From Brugia malayi (taxonomy: Eukaryota; Nematoda; Chromadorea; Rhabditida; Onchocercidae), in the NCBI RefSeq assembly GCF_000002995.4, contig NW_025062479.1, positions 17,170,721 to 17,234,720 on the forward strand: DNA of 64,000 bases, in the 5' to 3' direction. Positions 14,701 to 27,358 of this stretch are shown here, in pieces. The notes under the pieces are model-generated. The model was not told the DNA's origin. It did no database searches and saw only the letters and a program-made list of their open reading frames with translations. The translations under genes were made by a program, and so were the position numbers. Numbering within the stretch: the first letter of the stretch is position 1; each line of letters opens with the position of its first letter.

Positions 14701-15772
14701 CTTATATACATATAGTTAGTAGTGGATACCTTATTGCATTTGACCGGTTGTGCCTTCATTTTAGTTCGCCGGCTGGTGGAACCGTCGTTGCCGCAAGTGG
14801 AACTGGTGCTAATACACCGATTATTGCTATCGACGGTAAAATTGAGCAGGCAATGGTTAGTTTTTGCCTGTTTGTTTGGTTATTCGGTTTCACACATAGG
14901 AAAATCTAACTTTTAAAAGGATTTGGCTACATTTTATATGTTTTTCTTGATGAACCGGACTGCTTTAGACTGAAATGAATACGTGGCTGGACTACGGCTA
15001 GACTAGGTTTCAAAACTATGACTCCTTTTGCTTTTAAATTTAAACGCTCTCGTTTGCAAGTTTTTGTTCGTACTTTTCATTATCACTAAAATGCATAAAT
15101 TTCTAATATACTTTGATTCAGCTTCCCGCGTCTAATTGTGTCAACTGTGATACAAATATAATTTGGAAACAGTATGATTATTAAAATGCCACGATGGATA
15201 TACTAAAAAAACTGCTGATTATAACATTAAACTAGAAAATATCTGAGTTGTTGATTTTAATATTTTTGTTTTCGAAATTCCAAAAACTGTGCTTACATTA
15301 CAAAATTTTTATGAGAATTTTGAATTATGAATTTAGGATTTAGTAAAGACTCATCTGATGTTTGCCGTACGTGAGGAAGTTGATGTTTTAAGAGCAAAAA
15401 TCATGGAATTGGAAGCTACCGTAAGTGTTTTCTATTTTCTTTTTTTATTATGCCTTAAAACTTAACGAAACTGGGAAGTGTATTTATAGGGTTGATTTTA
15501 TGGAAGATTTCAGTTAATAAGAAATCACTAGAAATGAGATGAAGTTGAATTAATCTGTTAATGGTATTTAAAAACTATTCTGTTCCTTTTTTTGATACAA
15601 TCTTATGGTTCAAGATATGTCAGATTAATGAAATGCAATATGTAAATTTTAGATTTTGCAACTGGAGGCTGAGAATACAATCCTCCGTGAGCATGTGCCG
15701 GTGGAAATTTTGAATAAATTAAGTTTGCAAACGACACCGCCGAATTCGACTACAACAGCTGCTGCTGTCTAA
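956..15772 (+). CDS. tsct-1: TSC22/Dip/Bun family transcription regulator (5' end outside window)
   Basis: TSC22-type leucine-zipper regulator, expected to dimerise and act in growth or stress control. Proposed exons: 956-1085, 2284-2421, 6297-6518, 10466-10529, 13200-13328, 14765-14855, 15337-15420, 15653-15772 (stop TAA); all phases agree, giving 325 codons in the window. The last three exons carry the TSC-box (KIEQAM, then DLVKTHLMFAVREEVDVLRA) and a short zipper (ILQLEAENTILREHV). The first exon holds the upstream box of long isoforms (ERGRWACCDFYN), and its start implies another exon before position 1. The C-terminal exons and the 956 exon are secure. The 6297 exon's donor (a weak GTGAAA at 6519) and the 13200 acceptor (13172 is an alternative) are less certain. 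Introns reach 3.9 kb. The symbol follows the C. elegans TSC22 gene. Confidence 0.85.
2422..6296. other. large TSC22 intron with simple repeats
   Basis: A 3.9 kb stretch without a supported exon. Near 5755-5842 there is an A-rich and AAT/AGT-type simple repeat, and at 5872-5896 a T run. The open frame at 4062-4424 has no recognisable motif and no convincing splice context. Confidence 0.5.
6832..6854. repeat. 10-bp hairpin, 3-base loop
   Basis: AATATCCACA, loop TCT, then TGTGGATATT: a perfect stem within a TSC22 intron. Function unknown. Confidence 0.8.
7557..7652. repeat. nested inverted repeat in a TSC22 intron
   Basis: The 20-base arm at 7557-7576 (CAAACTCTCATATAAACTCA) is the exact reverse complement of 7633-7652. 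Inside the 56-base loop, GATGCAT and ATGCATC form a second stem around 14 bases. The outer arms lack an obvious flanking target-site duplication, so a MITE is possible but unproven. Confidence 0.8.
7650..7667. repeat. 18-base perfect palindrome
   Basis: TTGACCAAATTTGGTCAA equals its own reverse complement and directly abuts the right arm of the inverted repeat at 7557-7652. A further ATTTGGTCA lies about 10 bases downstream. Confidence 0.85.
8755..8787. repeat. CA/TA dinucleotide microsatellite
   Basis: A short ACAC run passes directly into about ten TA units and then ACACGC. It is intronic simple sequence with no coding context. Confidence 0.85.
10461..10529 (+). promoter_or_regulatory. possible trans-splice site and alternative first exon of the TSC22 gene
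   Basis: TTTTGCAG ends at 10465, and an ATG follows at 10480, typical spacing for a spliced-leader acceptor before a nematode start codon. The reading MSLGDYIWLSKEALVF runs to a strong donor (GTAAGT) at 10530. It joins in phase 2 to the 13200 exon, giving a 157-residue short form that keeps the TSC-box and zipper. The same exon also fits as an internal exon of the long form. Short and long TSC22 isoforms from separate promoters are known in animals; usage here is inferred. Confidence 0.45.
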
Positions 15773-18700
15773 GTGCCAAACAGTTTAATTTTTTTTTATT
15801 TGACCTCCTCGTTCTTAGTAACAATAATGTATATTTTCCCTACTGCTTTATTTCCGGTATTCGGTATTTGTTGTCAATCATATTATGATCCATAAACATA
15901 CTTCAGTGTTTTTTAAAATTTGCTAACTTTTTTTTCATATCGTAACAGGGAGAAAAAATTTTGAATTTTAATGAGTTAAAGTTATTAGCAGATGGTATTT
16001 TTTTGGTTTCAACCAAATTCGAAAATCATCATAGTACAGTGATTGCTTATGGGTAAGATTTTTTGTATTTGTATACAAAAGTTCTTTAATATCGATTAAA
16101 TTAATCAAAATTGAAAACCGTCGAAGGGAAAACTAGCTATATCATCCTGTGGAATATGTAAATTTATTTACTGTTTGGATTTTTTTTTTTTTTTAAGCTG
16201 AGTGAAACGGGTCATTGTCCATGTCACTCTTTAATATTTCGCAAGTAAAATTACCCGTCATTTCGCTCATGAATGTCAATTAGTTTTAGTTAAAGTTAGC
16301 ATACGTATGTTAATTCTTAGTTTGTTAGGATTTATTAATGTGCCGGGATGCAGTTAGGATTGTCTAGTCATTCAGTAATGTGCCGGAATATATTTGCCTA
16401 ATATGCATTATCAACAATTCACCTGTTGATGCTTACCACTTTGTAAGAATCTGTCGAATCTTTAACCAAACGTAGCGTAGCACATGTTTATTCTTCTAAC
16501 GTCAACACGCTTAGCACTTCGTATTTGCTACGAATTTCAAATGCTACCGAGATTGATGCTAACTTTTCCACAGTTTCCTACCATCTTTTGATAATTGTTT
16601 CCTTTTTTTTTTTCAAAAAAAAAAAAGAAGTTTTCTAGATTTCAAATTCTAATGAAATTTCATTCTTTGGAAAGATGAATTTTTCTAGAATTCTGAAATA
16701 TCCAAATGTTTGACATGGAAATTTTGGATTCTTTCAATCAAGCCACGCTTCCGGCTCTTATCCTAATCATTTCCAATTTTTAATTTTCAGCAGTCGTTAT
16801 ACTGAATCAATTTGCATTGTACATAAAAAGTCACCATGTCTCTTCGTCTTGTTTCATGTACCACTGGCAATATCTGTCATCCTTTTTTTTGATGTTCTTA
16901 ATGATTGTCTCATCTTCACTGTCCTGTCTATCTTCAATTTCACTTCTCTAGGCTATAAAATTTGCAATATATTTTTCACTTGAGCAACAAAAAGTTGAAT
17001 AATTCCCGATTAGAAGTTGATTAGATACTTTTTGGGTTTTAAGCTTCATTGCTCGAAGTTAAATTAGAGGGTATATCAAAGTATTTTTTTTTTCTTTTTT
17101 GAGAATTCACTTTGAGCCTTGACTTTTTCCCATTGAAAATCTCATTTGAACGTGAATTTTTCCGGTCTTTGTTCTTTCGTCTTCTTCAGGTATACTCGTC
17201 GTTATGCATGTACCCTTTACCATCATTGCCATCGTTTCATTTCAGTTTTGCATTTCTGCGGTACACGCTACCCTTTTTTCCTAAATTTGCAGTTGAAAGC
17301 TACAAATGTGACTTTTGCTGAATCTCCTTCCGCAGCCAGCATTCCTCAAACTTGCTGGAAAATGTGTGAGCAGTTGCAGTCTATTTAATAAAACGTATGA
17401 TAAATAATTATAATTATGTACATGACAAATAATTACTGCGGAAAAATAGTTCAAAGCTCATGGCGTGTATTTCTTTTTCACCCTTAACCATTATTTTTAA
17501 ATCAATGTGTTTACCACTACTGGGTCAAAATAAATTCGTACAGTCATTCGTTTGTAAAAAATCTCCCTATCTATATTTCTATTAGTTTGAACTTGTATTT
17601 ATCCAAAAAGTGGTATTTCCGGTCGATTTTAGATTGGTTTCTAACAAAAAGTTTGACACGAATAAGTACTAGTTAAATCTCATTGCCACTGGGATCGGAT
17701 GCATTCGCGAAAAATAAGATTTAAGCTTCCCTTTTAACATTGGTATCATTTTAAACACAACCTCACCATTTTAACAATGGTAAGTATGTTAAAAATCAAC
17801 AAACTGTATCGTAGTGTTGTGATGCAACAAGTCGTTTACGTTGTTTAACTTCTGAAAAATGAAGGAGGTTAATGAGGACAATTATATAATGTTTAATGTA
17901 AAAATGAAATCCCTTATAACATGACATAGCTTTTAGAATGATATGAAAACAGAAAAGAAAAGAAGATCTTTAAACATATCTCTGAAAGCAAAACTAAAGA
18001 GTAACCTTTGTTGTAATATTACTACCGAATGTGATGACAAAATGCATAAAAGGACGATTAAAACAGGACAGCGAAACAAGCGTTACTGCAGAAACGCTTG
18101 TTGGATCAGTAAAAAGAAAAAGTGGCTTAAAACTCAATCATTACCACAGAAAAACACTGAAATGAATAAAACGAAAACGTCTACACAATTAAAGTGCGGG
18201 ATTTTAGGAGGGAATAATTAATTAACTCACAATTACTGAAATAACTAAACACATAGTCTGGAGCATTGACTAAAATCAAAACTTTGCTTTAGCTATATCA
18301 AAACAAATCAAAATTAAATAGAGGTAGGGAAGGTGCAATCCTGAATATTAATTTCTCATAAAAGGTTCTAAAATCACTTAAGCCGATATCTCACTCCCCT
18401 GTACTGTGTAAAAAGGATGCAAATAAGGTGCGTATAAAATATATCACTTGAAAAGAATTCACTCCTAAAAGATGAACAGCACGTCCTCCAAAAGAAGATA
18501 ACAGAAAAGGATGAACGCTTCCCGATTTTTTGAATTTTGAAATACTTTTTAAATAAAAAGTGTTCATTTGAATCTAGTGTTAAACTGAACTATAGGCGAC
18601 GATCTTAGGAAAAAAGGAGAAATACAATTCATGATTTCACGAAAGTCATTAAGGAGAAAAAGAAGGCTGAAATGACGTCCTGAAACACCAAATATAAATT

Positions 18701-19667
18701 CCGAAGATTAGATGCACCATCAAATAGGACACGTTTAATGAAATCGAAATTCAGAATTAAGTTATGCTTCAAAAGGGTGAAAATTATGAGACTGATGTGA
18801 GTACCCTCTTTTGTTAACAAAAAGAAAAATTCAAAAGCCAAGATGTGAAAATGTATAAATCGTTCTGAATCACAGAACTTTTAAACTTAAAGTGTTGCGC
18901 TGAAGTATACTTCTTTCCACACAATCATGCAGATAAGAAAACTCAGCAGTATGAGATCTAGTGAATTAGTGCCATGTTCAGAGTGGTGTGCCAGAAGGTA
19001 AAAAATCTCATAAATCTCATTAAATCCTATTTAAAAACCTCTGCCTACGTAATCTGATCCATTTCAGAAATTCTTGACCTGCAAACGCAGAATAAAGTAG
19101 AATTTCACAGAAATCATTCCTGGATGAACTCGCTTTGTTGTTAGAAGTTTTTTGCTAAAATCTTGAAAAATCGGTACTATGTATATAAGAAGATAATGTT
19201 TTCCCAACCAAAAAAAACAATATAGTGAAGCACATAACAAACTAGTCAACGTGAATAAGATATTCGAAATAACAACATCAGACTCGGTTTTTTAAATATT
19301 AAAACCATGATTTACACTCATTTACTCTGCAAATATTGATATTATATCTGATATAAAAAGAGATGCGGATTAAGCAACGTAATTATCCACACTACGTTAG
19401 TTTAAAAACAAATTATTGTTGTGCAAGAATCATTCCTGAAAGACCTCCATTGCTGGCTTATAATTTCTTGAATAAACTTATTTTCAGTAGAATAGCTTGT
19501 TTTAAAAACCTATTTGCAAAGGAGATGGCCGTATTGCCATTGATAAAATCATTTTAAATAAAGATTTGGAAATGCACAGTAAAATTAGATAAACCATGGC
19601 TTGAACAGACAACAATTTGAAAATTTAAACAAGGAAGAAAAACCAATGGAATAAAATTAAAATGCAA
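15773..19667. other. intergenic between convergent TSC22 and IER genes
   Basis: The two genes converge here. No canonical AATAAA follows the TSC22 stop closely. At 17300-17400 a short frame after a CCGCAG acceptor-like site ends in a TAA that overlaps AATAAA (17386 region), so a small terminal exon is possible but weak. A lysine-rich open frame at 17943-18221 has no recognisable features. A 10-bp hairpin lies at 18075-18102. Confidence 0.5.
18075..18102. repeat. 10-bp hairpin, 8-base loop
   Basis: AACAAGCGTT at 18075-18084 pairs perfectly with AACGCTTGTT at 18093-18102 around an 8-base loop. It stands out because the stem is GC-richer than its surroundings. Confidence 0.8.
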
Positions 19668-21456
19668 CTAACAGATCAATGGGTTACAAGTAATATGTAT
19701 AAACGAATTAATCTGCTTCGGAGTCTGCTGAAGTGAAGAAACGTTGGAAACACCTGGTCGAGTGAGAAACTGATCAGCAACAACATTAAGGCCTGAGTTG
19801 AACACAGAAATCAAGCCCGTTAACTGACGTTCTTCAACACAGCATTTCTTTATACTACATGAAGACGGCAAACGAAGTGCAGATGTTTTACGTTTTCGAT
19901 GGTGCAAAGGAGTCGTTGAACATAATGAACTACTTCCAAAATCTCCATTCTCCTCAGTTTCATCATCAGTGGCACATGAATAAACATTATCCGTAACAGA
20001 TTCTGGAACCACAGAAGCAGCTGTGTCGGCAGAAACTGTTAAACAATCAAAGCTAGAATCTCGACCTGATTTATGCGCTGCAAATTCCTGCTCCACTTCT
20101 TTTTCTTTTGCTTGCTCGCTAAACAACTGCGATGAAATGATGTCTTCCGAGAAATATATATCTGGAAGAGATGTAGAGTCATTATACATGTGTTGCTGGG
20201 TTGTTGTTTCATCCATACCGTACATTTCTGGACCAGCAAACGTATACTGTAACGGTGCAAGACGAAGTGTCGAATAACCAAATTCGATTTGTTCCTGTTT
20301 TACCAAATCACTACAGTTACTATCCAAATGCATTGGCTCATGACTGAAACGAAAAATTTTTAAATTTGGAGAACTTCCTGGAGAGGAAAAAAAAAACGAC
20401 TTATGAAAAGTGCTTGACAATGTTTTAATTTCTTGGACAAAGGGAAAAAATAAATGTCAGAAACAATCGTAAACACATGCTAAACAAGAAAAACACACAT
20501 CACTCTGCTCAGAATTTGGATTTCTTTGTTTTTGCACAATAAAATGGATTTTAAAACAAGGAAAATTGCTTAAATTACGTTAGAATTTTATTACTGCTAT
20601 ATTGTGTATCTAAATAACCTCTAAAAAACCACTTTACTACACACTCCCACTTCTTTTTAATGATGCCCTTACCATACATAACTCCTTTAGGATATATTTA
20701 TATTGTATATCTGAATATATCTGGAAAAAAAAATATTGTATATCTGAACTACTTTAGGAACTTCGGGAAATATTTCCTCACTACTTCAAAATCTGCACCA
20801 AGACTTAGCAACAATATTTTAAATTGTATTTCACACGCACTTTAATTACACACTTTAAACTATAATTTTGCAACATAAAGCTGTTGCTGCTCTCTTGAAT
20901 TAATCTTAACTCTACTCAATAAATCAAACAGTTTCGATTTCTACCTTTTTCATCCCTTAATGTTAAGAGTTCTTACTTTTTGGATAAATCCAGCAGGTGA
21001 GTTGTGTCTTCATCTGCACTCTCATAATCGAAATCATCCATTTCATCCTCTTCGTCATCTACATCAACATAATGAGACGAAGAAAATGTATCCAAAGCCG
21101 GCATAGGATCTGTATGTAGCACCATCATAGAGCTCTCTGCTAATCTCGGTTCTTCTACCCACTCGGAACTATTTGCGAACATCGGAAACCTAAAAAATTA
21201 TTACGATTGTTTTTATCACTGAGATTCTCTGAGAAAAGAATTATCCCTGAGAGAAAATACCTACATGAATAAAATGAACTAACCTTTTCTGTTCATCACG
21301 AGCCCTCCTCAATAAATGCAGAATTAATAAATTCCGATGCAGCTTTGCACCACCCCGTTCACTTTTGGAATTAACCATTTTGGCGCATGAAAGACGAATT
21401 AAACGATTACACACTTCGGTTTCAATGATTTCATCAACATCACTAACTAGAGGCAT
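19668..21456 (-). CDS. immediate-early-response (IER2/IER5-like) protein
   Basis: Likely nuclear regulator of the IER family, whose vertebrate members are rapidly induced by growth factors and stress. Exons 21456-21284, 21189-20977 and 20343-19668 join in phase 2 both times, giving 353 residues. The IER signature is at residues 29-50 (SERGGAKLHRNLLILHLLRR), close to the vertebrate RGG-KLHKNLL block. A second family hallmark near the C terminus is LISVFNSGL (306-314). Between them lie an acidic stretch in exon 2 and a basic HHRKRK patch (about 276), a possible nuclear signal. The start follows an ACAG acceptor by two bases, which suggests trans-splicing or a 5' UTR intron. The middle is Ser/Thr-rich and poorly conserved. 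The family call is by motif memory, but both ends agree. Confidence 0.82.
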
Positions 21457-24400
21457 TTCTGTAATATTCCACCAACATTTACACTTTGAACTGTTCAATA
21501 TGCACAAGAAATATATGACAGAAGGAAACCTGTCCGAATGTTATGCAATTTCGTTTATCTTAAAGGCAATAATAGGGGAATTATGATGCAAAAAGCGAGT
21601 TTTACTAAATTTACGGATCTGCTCTGCATCAAGTACTGGCATACTGTACTGTCTTATGTAACAACTCGTTTCCATGTGATTTTTAAGCTTAGAACCAACA
21701 AACAACCCAACTCATACCACCACAGCTTTGATTCTCAAAACTCATTGTGTAAATGGTCAATCAGTAAGTTTTCCTAGAAGTCTAATACAAGCTGTGGAAA
21801 TTTTATTTTTAGAGTGGAAACAACGATATAGTAATACAGTGTTCGTAAATTTCGCAAATTTGTTCCAAAGAGAACGGTGTGGTGCGGGGGAATAAATTCA
21901 TCTACGAGCGAGCCATAGCGAAATGTACCATCCTGTAAGCTTTTTCGAGTTTGAGAAGTGCCAAACAACCAATGTCTCCTCGCTGTGCACTAGGAGACAT
22001 TAAGTCTATGTACCCGCTTTTACTCCTGTCCGGGGGCATTCCGAATATTCAACGATAAACAACTTCTCTCGGCAATTTAGCAACTACTCTCAAAGTTTCA
22101 GAGCCACCTAAATGCTTGTTAGGGTATCCCATCACTTCCCTTCTGATCTACGAACATGTAGACGTACACTTTGGCATACATGAAACTAATAAAAAAGCAT
22201 AGCACAGTTAACAGAATCATTGATTATCATATCACTGTAAAAAAAAAAAAAAACACACAGCACTGGCCCATGAGTTGACATGCTCGTCTGCGATGCCAAC
22301 AAACCTTCCCCCTCTATATCTCTTTACTCGGGAAAAGGTCGGGAAAGATGTGTAAGAATTCAGTATGGTGGGTGGGTGTGGAAGCCTTCCTGGTGGTGTC
22401 ACGATATCCAACACGCAGCTAGCTTGCACCGTGTCGCTCACTACGGTGACATCACCTGCCCAGCATGGTCAACAGCGCCATCAATAACGACGACAACAAC
22501 GCAAACAAAGCGATTACAGACGACGCAGCAGCAACGCCAATCCGAATTCACACACTCCTGGACCACTCCGCTCTCTTCCTGCGCCTCCTTTGCGTCTCTC
22601 TCTCTCTTTGACTAACCGAATGGCACACCTACGCCTAACAGACAGTTTTATGAAAAGACTGGGACGAGCCACGAGTAACAGCACGGAGACGAAGAATGGA
22701 ACAGACGAAAGTACATGTAACAGAAAGACATAGAAAAGAAGAGAACGCCGGACTTGAAGAGAGACATAGACATAGAGTGAGGAGGAGTATTGGGGATTGG
22801 TATAGATGCATGTATCCTCCTCATTCTGCTCTGAGAAGTGCTTGAACGCAGCCCAGGTGAGAGTGCATTGATTGGGTGGGGAGCAGATTGATAGACAGAA
22901 AAAGAATGAAGGGAGAGAGTACATGGTAAAAGATCAAACATTAAGAAATGGAGCATGACATCGGCACCAATTGGCAGTGTGCCAGTGCACTTGGAATTAC
23001 TACTCGCATCATAGCGAGGTTTATAATCCCGGCCTTCGGCAAATTTATGGGAAGTCCCGGGGCGAATTATTCCACTTGCCACATTTGCATTAATATTTGC
23101 AGCAGCTATTTACCCAAACTGTAACTTCGAAAGTGGGGGCTTGTAACGGCGGCTGTTGCATTGGTAACTCTGACAGGGTGACAGAACCTTGTCATCATGG
23201 CAGTTGGTATGGCGAGTATATCGCAGCTAGTCCAGATTCACTGTGAATATCCGTCAATAACTACCTGAATTTGTATCCACGTGTCGCCCCAGCCGACGTG
23301 TCCATCACGTTTGCCGATAGTATGTTTATTCCATTCTGTGATTAAAATATTGGAAGCTATAGTTAGCGATCGATGTTGAATGAAGGTAGAAGAATTAGTA
23401 ATGCCTCCGGTCAGGCCAACCTTTCCGTGCAGTTGCTTTTCATCGACTTGTTACTATTCAATGTTATTGATAATCACTGACGTGAACACGCCGAATTTGG
23501 AAGAATTGACTGATATGACGAAGAAGGAGGGAAGGCTTTGGCGTACATTGTGTCAAATTTAAAAGCTTGATAAGTACTGCTGCGACGAGAAAATTATTTA
23601 AATTTAGAAGTGGTTCATTTGTTTCTTAATGCAGAGTATTTAACTATTTACCGGGAAACCAGTTTTCTAAAATTTCATTTTTATTTGGCTGAATTATGCA
23701 GAAGTAGTATTATAATAAAAGGAAATATTTAACAATAGGTGACTGGACCTGCTGACCAATGAATGTGGAAAGTTTCTGTTTACTTATCAAGAACATAAGC
23801 TGATTAATTTCGACGCCAGAATTGTTAGCGAACCATGTTTCGTAATGAAATCAATGAAAGATTCATTAATTTTTGCATTTCGAGGATTCGCAATTAATTT
23901 GGGACTAATTAACTGTGCTTTCGGACAAAACTGACACCCTTCAACAAATTTTGAAAACAAAAGATTGTCCTTAATAATCAATTACGATATTAGCTTATAA
24001 GGCATGATAATGTGTCAGTAGCAGTTGACTGGCAGGTGAAATCTCCCGCAGTTATTGTTTTGAAAGAGGCCTAGAAGATCAGAAATCGAACCGCCTATCT
24101 TGATCACTCTTTACTACGGTCCTCAAATGAGAATTGATTTCAAAAATTTGATGAGAAAGTCTTCAAATTGAAAAGAAAAAAAACTATAAGAGTTGACAGT
24201 AATTCAGCAAGCTGGGAAAGAAAAAGTTCGGAAGGTACGCGACAATAAATTGAAAACTGCATGTAGTCCTAGAAGTAATACAACAAAGATTGGGAACCGT
24301 AGTAATGAGTGAACTGCCATTATCTCCAGCCGTCATTGTAACTAACGATTTTAATCGAATTTGACAGGCGATGGAACAGTTTTTAGTCTTTCAGAGTTGA

Positions 24401-27358
24401 TAATAGCATAAGCTTGTTTACTTATAAAAGCACTCCTTATTTTAATCATTGTCACTTTTTTCCTAAACAAAATGGGAAAAAGGAGTTGGGTATTCTATTT
24501 ACCTCCATTTTTAGATCTCCGAGATGGGCATTGGTAGTTAAATCTAAAGACTAATGAATGCTTACGTTTATATAACAAATAAGCACTTCGTGTTGATTGA
24601 GAATTGAGGGAGATTTTTTCCATTGTAATATCGTGTAGAACAGGAAAGGATTCAGAAAATCATCAGGAAAAGAATTGTTTTGTTGTTGGCGTTGAATTGT
24701 TATTTCTTAAAAAAATACTGAAAAACAATTTATCAACGAGCATTGTTCGTCTATTTGCAACATAATGATTTTTTTTTGTCCTGGAAAGCACGAGCTATGC
24801 TCTTTTTGTTAACCTATCTCTTGGGCTTAGAACCATTTTCCTTTTGATATTCCTGATCAAAAAGTGATGATAAGATGTGGTTAGATCATTTCTAAATGCT
24901 GAACACAGCTTTTATACAGGTTCAGCATTTTCATATTATGTTTGCAGAAATGTTGGACGGTAGAAGAGTTTGTTATCACAGTGAAAAAAAATGATGAATT
25001 GATAAGAGAATTTCTCTTTGTTCAATCTAGTACAAAATAATTTGTTGCTACATCGAAAATGTGGCTTGAATTTCGTCAAATACGCATAATTCTTTTTTCC
25101 CTTTCTTTTTTTTTTTTTTTTTTTTAGATTTCCAAAGGACCTTTGTTTATGCTAAAGATAGAAAAGGAAAATAACTGTGGAATTAATTAACAAAATATTA
25201 AGAAAATATTACACTTATTTTTGAGAAAAAGTAATTGTTACATATAATGTAAAGTATTTTCTACTTTGATAATAGTAACTATTAACTATTAATGCGTTCA
25301 TTTAACATTAAATAGAAAATTAACAGAAAAAAATAAACAAAATTAAACAGAAAATAAACAAATTATGAATAAAAAATTAATAATAAATATCCTCTGGTGT
25401 TCTTATCTCTTTCACCTGTTGTTTGCTGTTTAACCAGTACTCTATTCTCAAATCTCTGAAAATCAGTAAACATTTCGGAAGTTACCTTTCCAATCTTAAT
25501 ATTATAGTTTTCTCTTTTTTGTTATACCTGAATGATTCTCATTATAAAAAACATTTCTTACCCCAAATTAAGATTAATCTACGTGTTAAACTTCTGGCTG
25601 TGTTTCATTTCAGAGGTTACGTAAAAAAGTTTCTGATAAGATCAATTGCTACGAGTTTGAAATATACACTTTTTACAAGAATCAAGAATGTCATTCTCTG
25701 CAAGAATGTCACACACACACAAGTAATTCAATTATATAATCAGGTGTAATATATTTCATATTTAACTGATCATGTAAAGCCGCAAACTAATTATAGGAAC
25801 TTCATCAAGAGCAACAATTCATTGATCCTGCAGGCAGATCTTATTTTGCGGGTGAAAGAAGATAGCAAAATAAATTTACGGAAGTCGAAAATTTAATCAA
25901 TGTGCTTCAGGAGTAATAAACTAGTTAATCAAGTCATTTCTATACTGACAAAATTTACTGGAACAGAAATGCATTCAACATTCAAACATACTACTGAAGT
26001 TGAAATTAAAATTTGAATCGAGGAAAACCGGTATTTCTCCATTCCTTCATTGTCATGTTGCGTATCTTCTCAATAGTCTTTACCCTCTCTCTGTTTCTTC
26101 TCTAAAACTTTTCTTTGTATTTAAACTTCATTGATAGAAAGGGTTTTAATTTGAGGGAGAATTGTGTGACAAATAGATCCGGATAAATTTGTTAACATTA
26201 ATGATTGTGATGATCAACTTTCATCGAGTTTTGTAATATGTCTAATAAAAATAACTAGCCAAAACAAGCTCAGGTGTCAAAAAAATTTGACTCAGTCAAG
26301 GATTCAACGATTGAGAATAGATGAAATTATAACAGTAATAAGTTTTTCTACAAAATTCTGCATAATTATCCGATTTAACAAAATTTCAGCAAGTAAAAAT
26401 TTGTTCTTACTTTCCAAGTCTCAAAGTTTATAATTTGGATTTTTGTTGCTAAGTTTATAATTGGGCCAATTGCGCTGTGCACTTCCATTTCTCACTTTTA
26501 GCACGATTAAAGTACTGTTGAAATTAGAAAACTTATTCAAACTCTCTGATTGATTTGAAAGGAGATACTTTATGAATAGAAAGTGTTGCATCGACTGCTT
26601 TATTAAATGATTTATCGTTATTAGTGATCAGTCAAGTGACATATTTTCTCATTTTTGAGCCAGACTTACAAGTTATGTCATAAATTGGGTCTTCAGTTTT
26701 TGCTATGCAACTGAATTAAATGATGAATTAAACTGTTAGTAAAACCAATATTTTTTTGTTAGTCATAAAATATATACTGAATATGAGACCTCTGCGCCAT
26801 GGATTATTACTTCATGAAGAATTGTGTGACTTGAAGTGCAATGTTTATTGTAAATTTATTAAAAATCAAAGTTTTAATTATATTGAGCAAAGCAAATGAA
26901 ACAATGGACGAAAGGATTTCAATTGAGTTAGAACAAATGAAAAGATACTGAGACTGCAAACTAACTATGTAAATTGCAATGTTCGCTTTTCCGATTTGTT
27001 ACCGACTCATATTTTTCTCTGCATTAATTCAAACTTTAATTACAATAAAATTTAATTTTTAGGAGAAAATTCCTTTGTTTATTTTTGTTTCAATTTTATT
27101 TATTCAGTCCAAACTTCCGCATATTTATCCATGCTGTAAAACAAGCTGGTTCCAAATTTCTAAAAATTTCAAATCTAACTTCTCATTTCTGCAATCCATT
27201 AACTCAGTCAGTTTTCTTTTAACTCTGATTTACGCTTCTTGCTGGTAATCAGAATTTCATTGATACATCATTTGCTGATCTTTTCTGTTTAGTTTTTAAA
27301 ACAGAAAAGGCGAGCAGTTTCTAATTTTGAGAATTTATGTTGAATTGGTGGTCAAATC
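21457..27358. other. IER upstream region and intergenic DNA
   Basis: The part from about 22280 to 23330 is clearly less AT-rich than the rest and carries overlapping open frames on both strands, none with a recognisable domain. Being directly upstream of the minus-strand IER gene, it is more likely promoter or 5' UTR than coding. It contains a CRE/AP-1-like TGACATCA (22447-22454), an E-box CACGTG near 23279 and a TC run near 22597-22608. From 23.4 to 27.3 kb I see no supported gene; a T run lies near 25105-25126. Confidence 0.5.
21971..22001. repeat. 10-bp hairpin upstream of the IER gene
   Basis: AATGTCTCCT (21971-21980) pairs exactly with AGGAGACATT (21992-22001) across an 11-base loop. 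It lies about 0.5 kb upstream of the IER start and could be a regulatory palindrome or a transcribed hairpin. Confidence 0.8.

Noticed and set aside
17943..18221. Lysine-rich 92-codon open frame
   Set aside because: No recognisable motif, splice sites or poly-A signal; its composition follows the local A-richness.
22514..23082. Two long overlapping minus-strand frames (136 and 144 codons)
   Set aside because: They overlap each other and plus-strand frames in a GC-richer island. Fewer stops are expected there, and no domain or conserved phrase is visible. Upstream regulatory sequence is the simpler reading.
24070..24120. B-box-like GGTTCGATTTC on the minus strand
   Set aside because: No matching A box or cloverleaf could be drawn around it, so no tRNA is called.
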